Part shown: positions 5,542 through 6,707 of the stretch, piece after piece
Position numbering within the stretch: the first letter of the stretch is position 1
How the letters are laid out: the number at the start of each line of letters is the position of its first letter
The notes under the pieces: generated by a model
What the model was told of the DNA's origin: nothing
Seen by the model: the letters and a program-made list of their open reading frames with translations, nothing else
The model's database searches: none
Assembly: GCA_007120055.1 (NCBI GenBank)
Contig: SKOL01000292.1
Location: forward strand, 1 to 6,707
Length of the DNA: 6,707 bases
Origin: Anaerobacillus sp.
GTDB lineage: Bacteria > Bacillota > Bacilli > Bacillales_H > Anaerobacillaceae
Reading direction: 5' to 3'
Program-made: the position numbers and the translations under genes

Positions 5542-6703
5542 AGAAGGAAAATTTTTAGGATATCGTCGTCCTGATGGAAAAGTAGGAGTTCGAAATCATG
5601 TCCTTATCTTACCGACCATTACATGTGCAACACAAGCAGCTAAGCAAATTACAGAACTAGTACAAGGAACAGTTTCTTTTATCCATCAGCATGGTTGTGC
5701 TCAAGTTGGTACTGATTACGACCAAACATTTCGAACTTATGTCGGAATGGGCTTAAACCCTAATGTTTATGGAGTTGTCGTTTTAGGTTTAGGCTGTGAA
5801 ACCCATCAAGCAAGAAGTGTTAGTGATGAAATTGCAAAAAGTGGCAAGCCAGTCGTAACTGTTTCGATCCAAGATCATGGCGGGACTTTGCAAGCAATTG
5901 CTGAAGGTGCAAAAGTAGCAGCCAAAATGGTTCAAGATGCTTCAGCAATTATGCGAGAAGAGTGTGATATTAGTGAACTAATCATTGGAACAGAATGTGG
6001 TGGTTCTGATGCTTGCTCCGGTTTATCTGCTAATCCAGCTGTCGGCTATTTAAGCGATAAGATTATTGATCATGGAGGTACTGCAATTTTAGCCGAAACA
6101 ACCGAATTAATTGGAGCAGAACATTTATTAGCAAACCGTGCTGTTGATGACCAAGTAGCTAAGCGAGTATATGAAGTGATTGAGGCAATGGAAAATCGTT
6201 CAATTCAAATGGGGGTAGACATCCGAACTGGAAATCCGAGTCCAGGAAATATTAAGGGTGGTTTAAGTTCTCTTGAGGAAAAATCGTTAGGAGCAGCGAA
6301 TAAGGCTGGAAGTAGACCATTACAGCAATTAATTAATTATGCCGAACCTCCAACGAAAAAAGGTCTCGTTTGGATGGATACACCAGGTCATGATATTGAA
6401 CAGTTAACAGGTATGGTGGCGGGTGGAGCGCAAATTGTCTTATTTACTACAGGACGAGGAACTCCAACAGGATCGCCAATTGCACCTACGATAAAAATTT
6501 CTACGAATAGCTCAATATATAAGAAAATGAGTGAAAACATTGATCTTAATGCTGGTTCTATCATTGAAGGTGATGAAACAGTTGATCAAGTTGGAGAGAG
6601 AATCTTTTCTGAAATTGTAAATGTAAGTTGTGGGAAACTTACAAAAGCCGAAATTCTAAAACAACATGATTTTGGAATCTGGAGAATTGGTCCAACTTTC
6701 TAA
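5528..6703 (+). CDS. UxaA/GarD-family sugar-acid dehydratase, large catalytic subunit
   Basis: The probable start is TTG at 5528, giving 391 residues and a 14-base overlap with the small-subunit gene. Homology begins almost at once with FLGYRRPDGKVGVRNH (9-24), the opening signature of the UxaA C-terminal domain. Further hallmarks are HQHGC (53-57), VVLGLGCE (84-91), ECGGSDACSGLSANP (156-170), NPSPGNIKGGLSSLEEKSLG (236-255), VLFTTGRGTPTGSP (304-317) and NAGSI (341-345). Cysteines 57, 90 and 157 sit where B. subtilis UxaA has them, suggesting an intact metal-dependent active site. The TAA is at 6701-6703, so the protein is complete. The family dehydrates altronate, galactarate and related acids to 2-keto-3-deoxy products in the cytoplasm. 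Here it would be a second entry point to the KdaD-like step, or handle a different stereoisomer from the IlvD/Edd enzyme. Substrate is not determinable. Alternative starts at 5486 (ATG) or 5474 (GTG) would add 14 or 18 residues. Confidence 0.93.
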   Translation: MLNIKEGKFLGYRRPDGKVGVRNHVLILPTITCATQAAKQITELVQGTVSFIHQHGCAQVGTDYDQTFRTYVGMGLNPNVYGVVVLGLGCETHQARSVSDEIAKSGKPVVTVSIQDHGGTLQAIAEGAKVAAKMVQDASAIMREECDISELIIGTECGGSDACSGLSANPAVGYLSDKIIDHGGTAILAETTELIGAEHLLANRAVDDQVAKRVYEVIEAMENRSIQMGVDIRTGNPSPGNIKGGLSSLEEKSLGAANKAGSRPLQQLINYAEPPTKKGLVWMDTPGHDIEQLTGMVAGGAQIVLFTTGRGTPTGSPIAPTIKISTNSSIYKKMSENIDLNAGSIIEGDETVDQVGERIFSEIVNVSCGKLTKAEILKQHDFGIWRIGPTF

Positions 6704-6707
6704 ATGG

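Noticed and set aside
5236..6703. (2R)-sulfolactate sulfo-lyase SuyAB
   Set aside because: The split architecture fits, but no sulfonate gene is nearby, and the large subunit retains the UxaA-type cysteine motifs HQHGC, GLGCE and ECGGSD.
5236..6703. A frameshift splitting a fused UxaA
   Set aside because: The small subunit ends normally after a conserved RGRGD tail, and the large subunit has its own ribosome binding site and opening signature. Split pairs are a normal form of this family.
6704..6707. ATG immediately after the last stop as the start of a next gene
   Set aside because: Only four bases are visible and the nearest GGAGA (6681-6685) is too far upstream. No gene can be claimed.

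Overview
The window looks like chromosomal DNA of a low-GC Gram-positive bacterium, most likely a Bacillaceae relative. It is AT-rich throughout, has strong AGGAGG-type ribosome binding sites before most genes, uses a TTG start for one gene, and the proteins look Bacillus-like. All supported genes lie on the + strand with short gaps (14 to 49 bases) or an overlap. I see no GC-rich hairpin terminator, mobile element, tRNA/rRNA or CRISPR array.

Layout: positions 1-212 hold the last ~69 codons of a hydrophobic protein, probably a permease. A 66-base gap with an AT-rich inverted repeat and a strong ribosome binding site follows. Then come an enlarged IlvD/Edd-family dehydratase (279-2471), a TIM-barrel protein of unknown function distantly like U32 'peptidases' (2486-3430), an IclR-family regulator (3468-4241), a fumarylacetoacetate-hydrolase-fold protein closely resembling archaeal 2-keto-3-deoxy-D-arabinonate dehydratase KdaD (4287-5186), and a split altronate/galactarate-type dehydratase made of a small SAF-domain subunit (5236-5541) and a large catalytic subunit (5528-6703).

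Together this reads as a catabolic cluster for sugar acids by a non-phosphorylative, Weimberg-like route. A transporter would import the aldonate or aldarate, and the IlvD/Edd enzyme and/or the UxaA-type pair would dehydrate it to a 2-keto-3-deoxy acid. The KdaD-like enzyme would dehydrate that again to 2-oxoglutarate semialdehyde. The aldehyde dehydrogenase expected to finish the path is not in the window. The IclR protein is the likely local regulator. The substrate cannot be fixed from sequence alone; a pentonate is the best guess because of the KdaD-like protein.

Most worth following up are the unassigned TIM-barrel protein locked between the dehydratase and the regulator, the ~110 extra residues in the dehydratase, the presence of two unrelated first-step dehydratases in one cluster, and two AT-rich palindromes that could be IclR operators.
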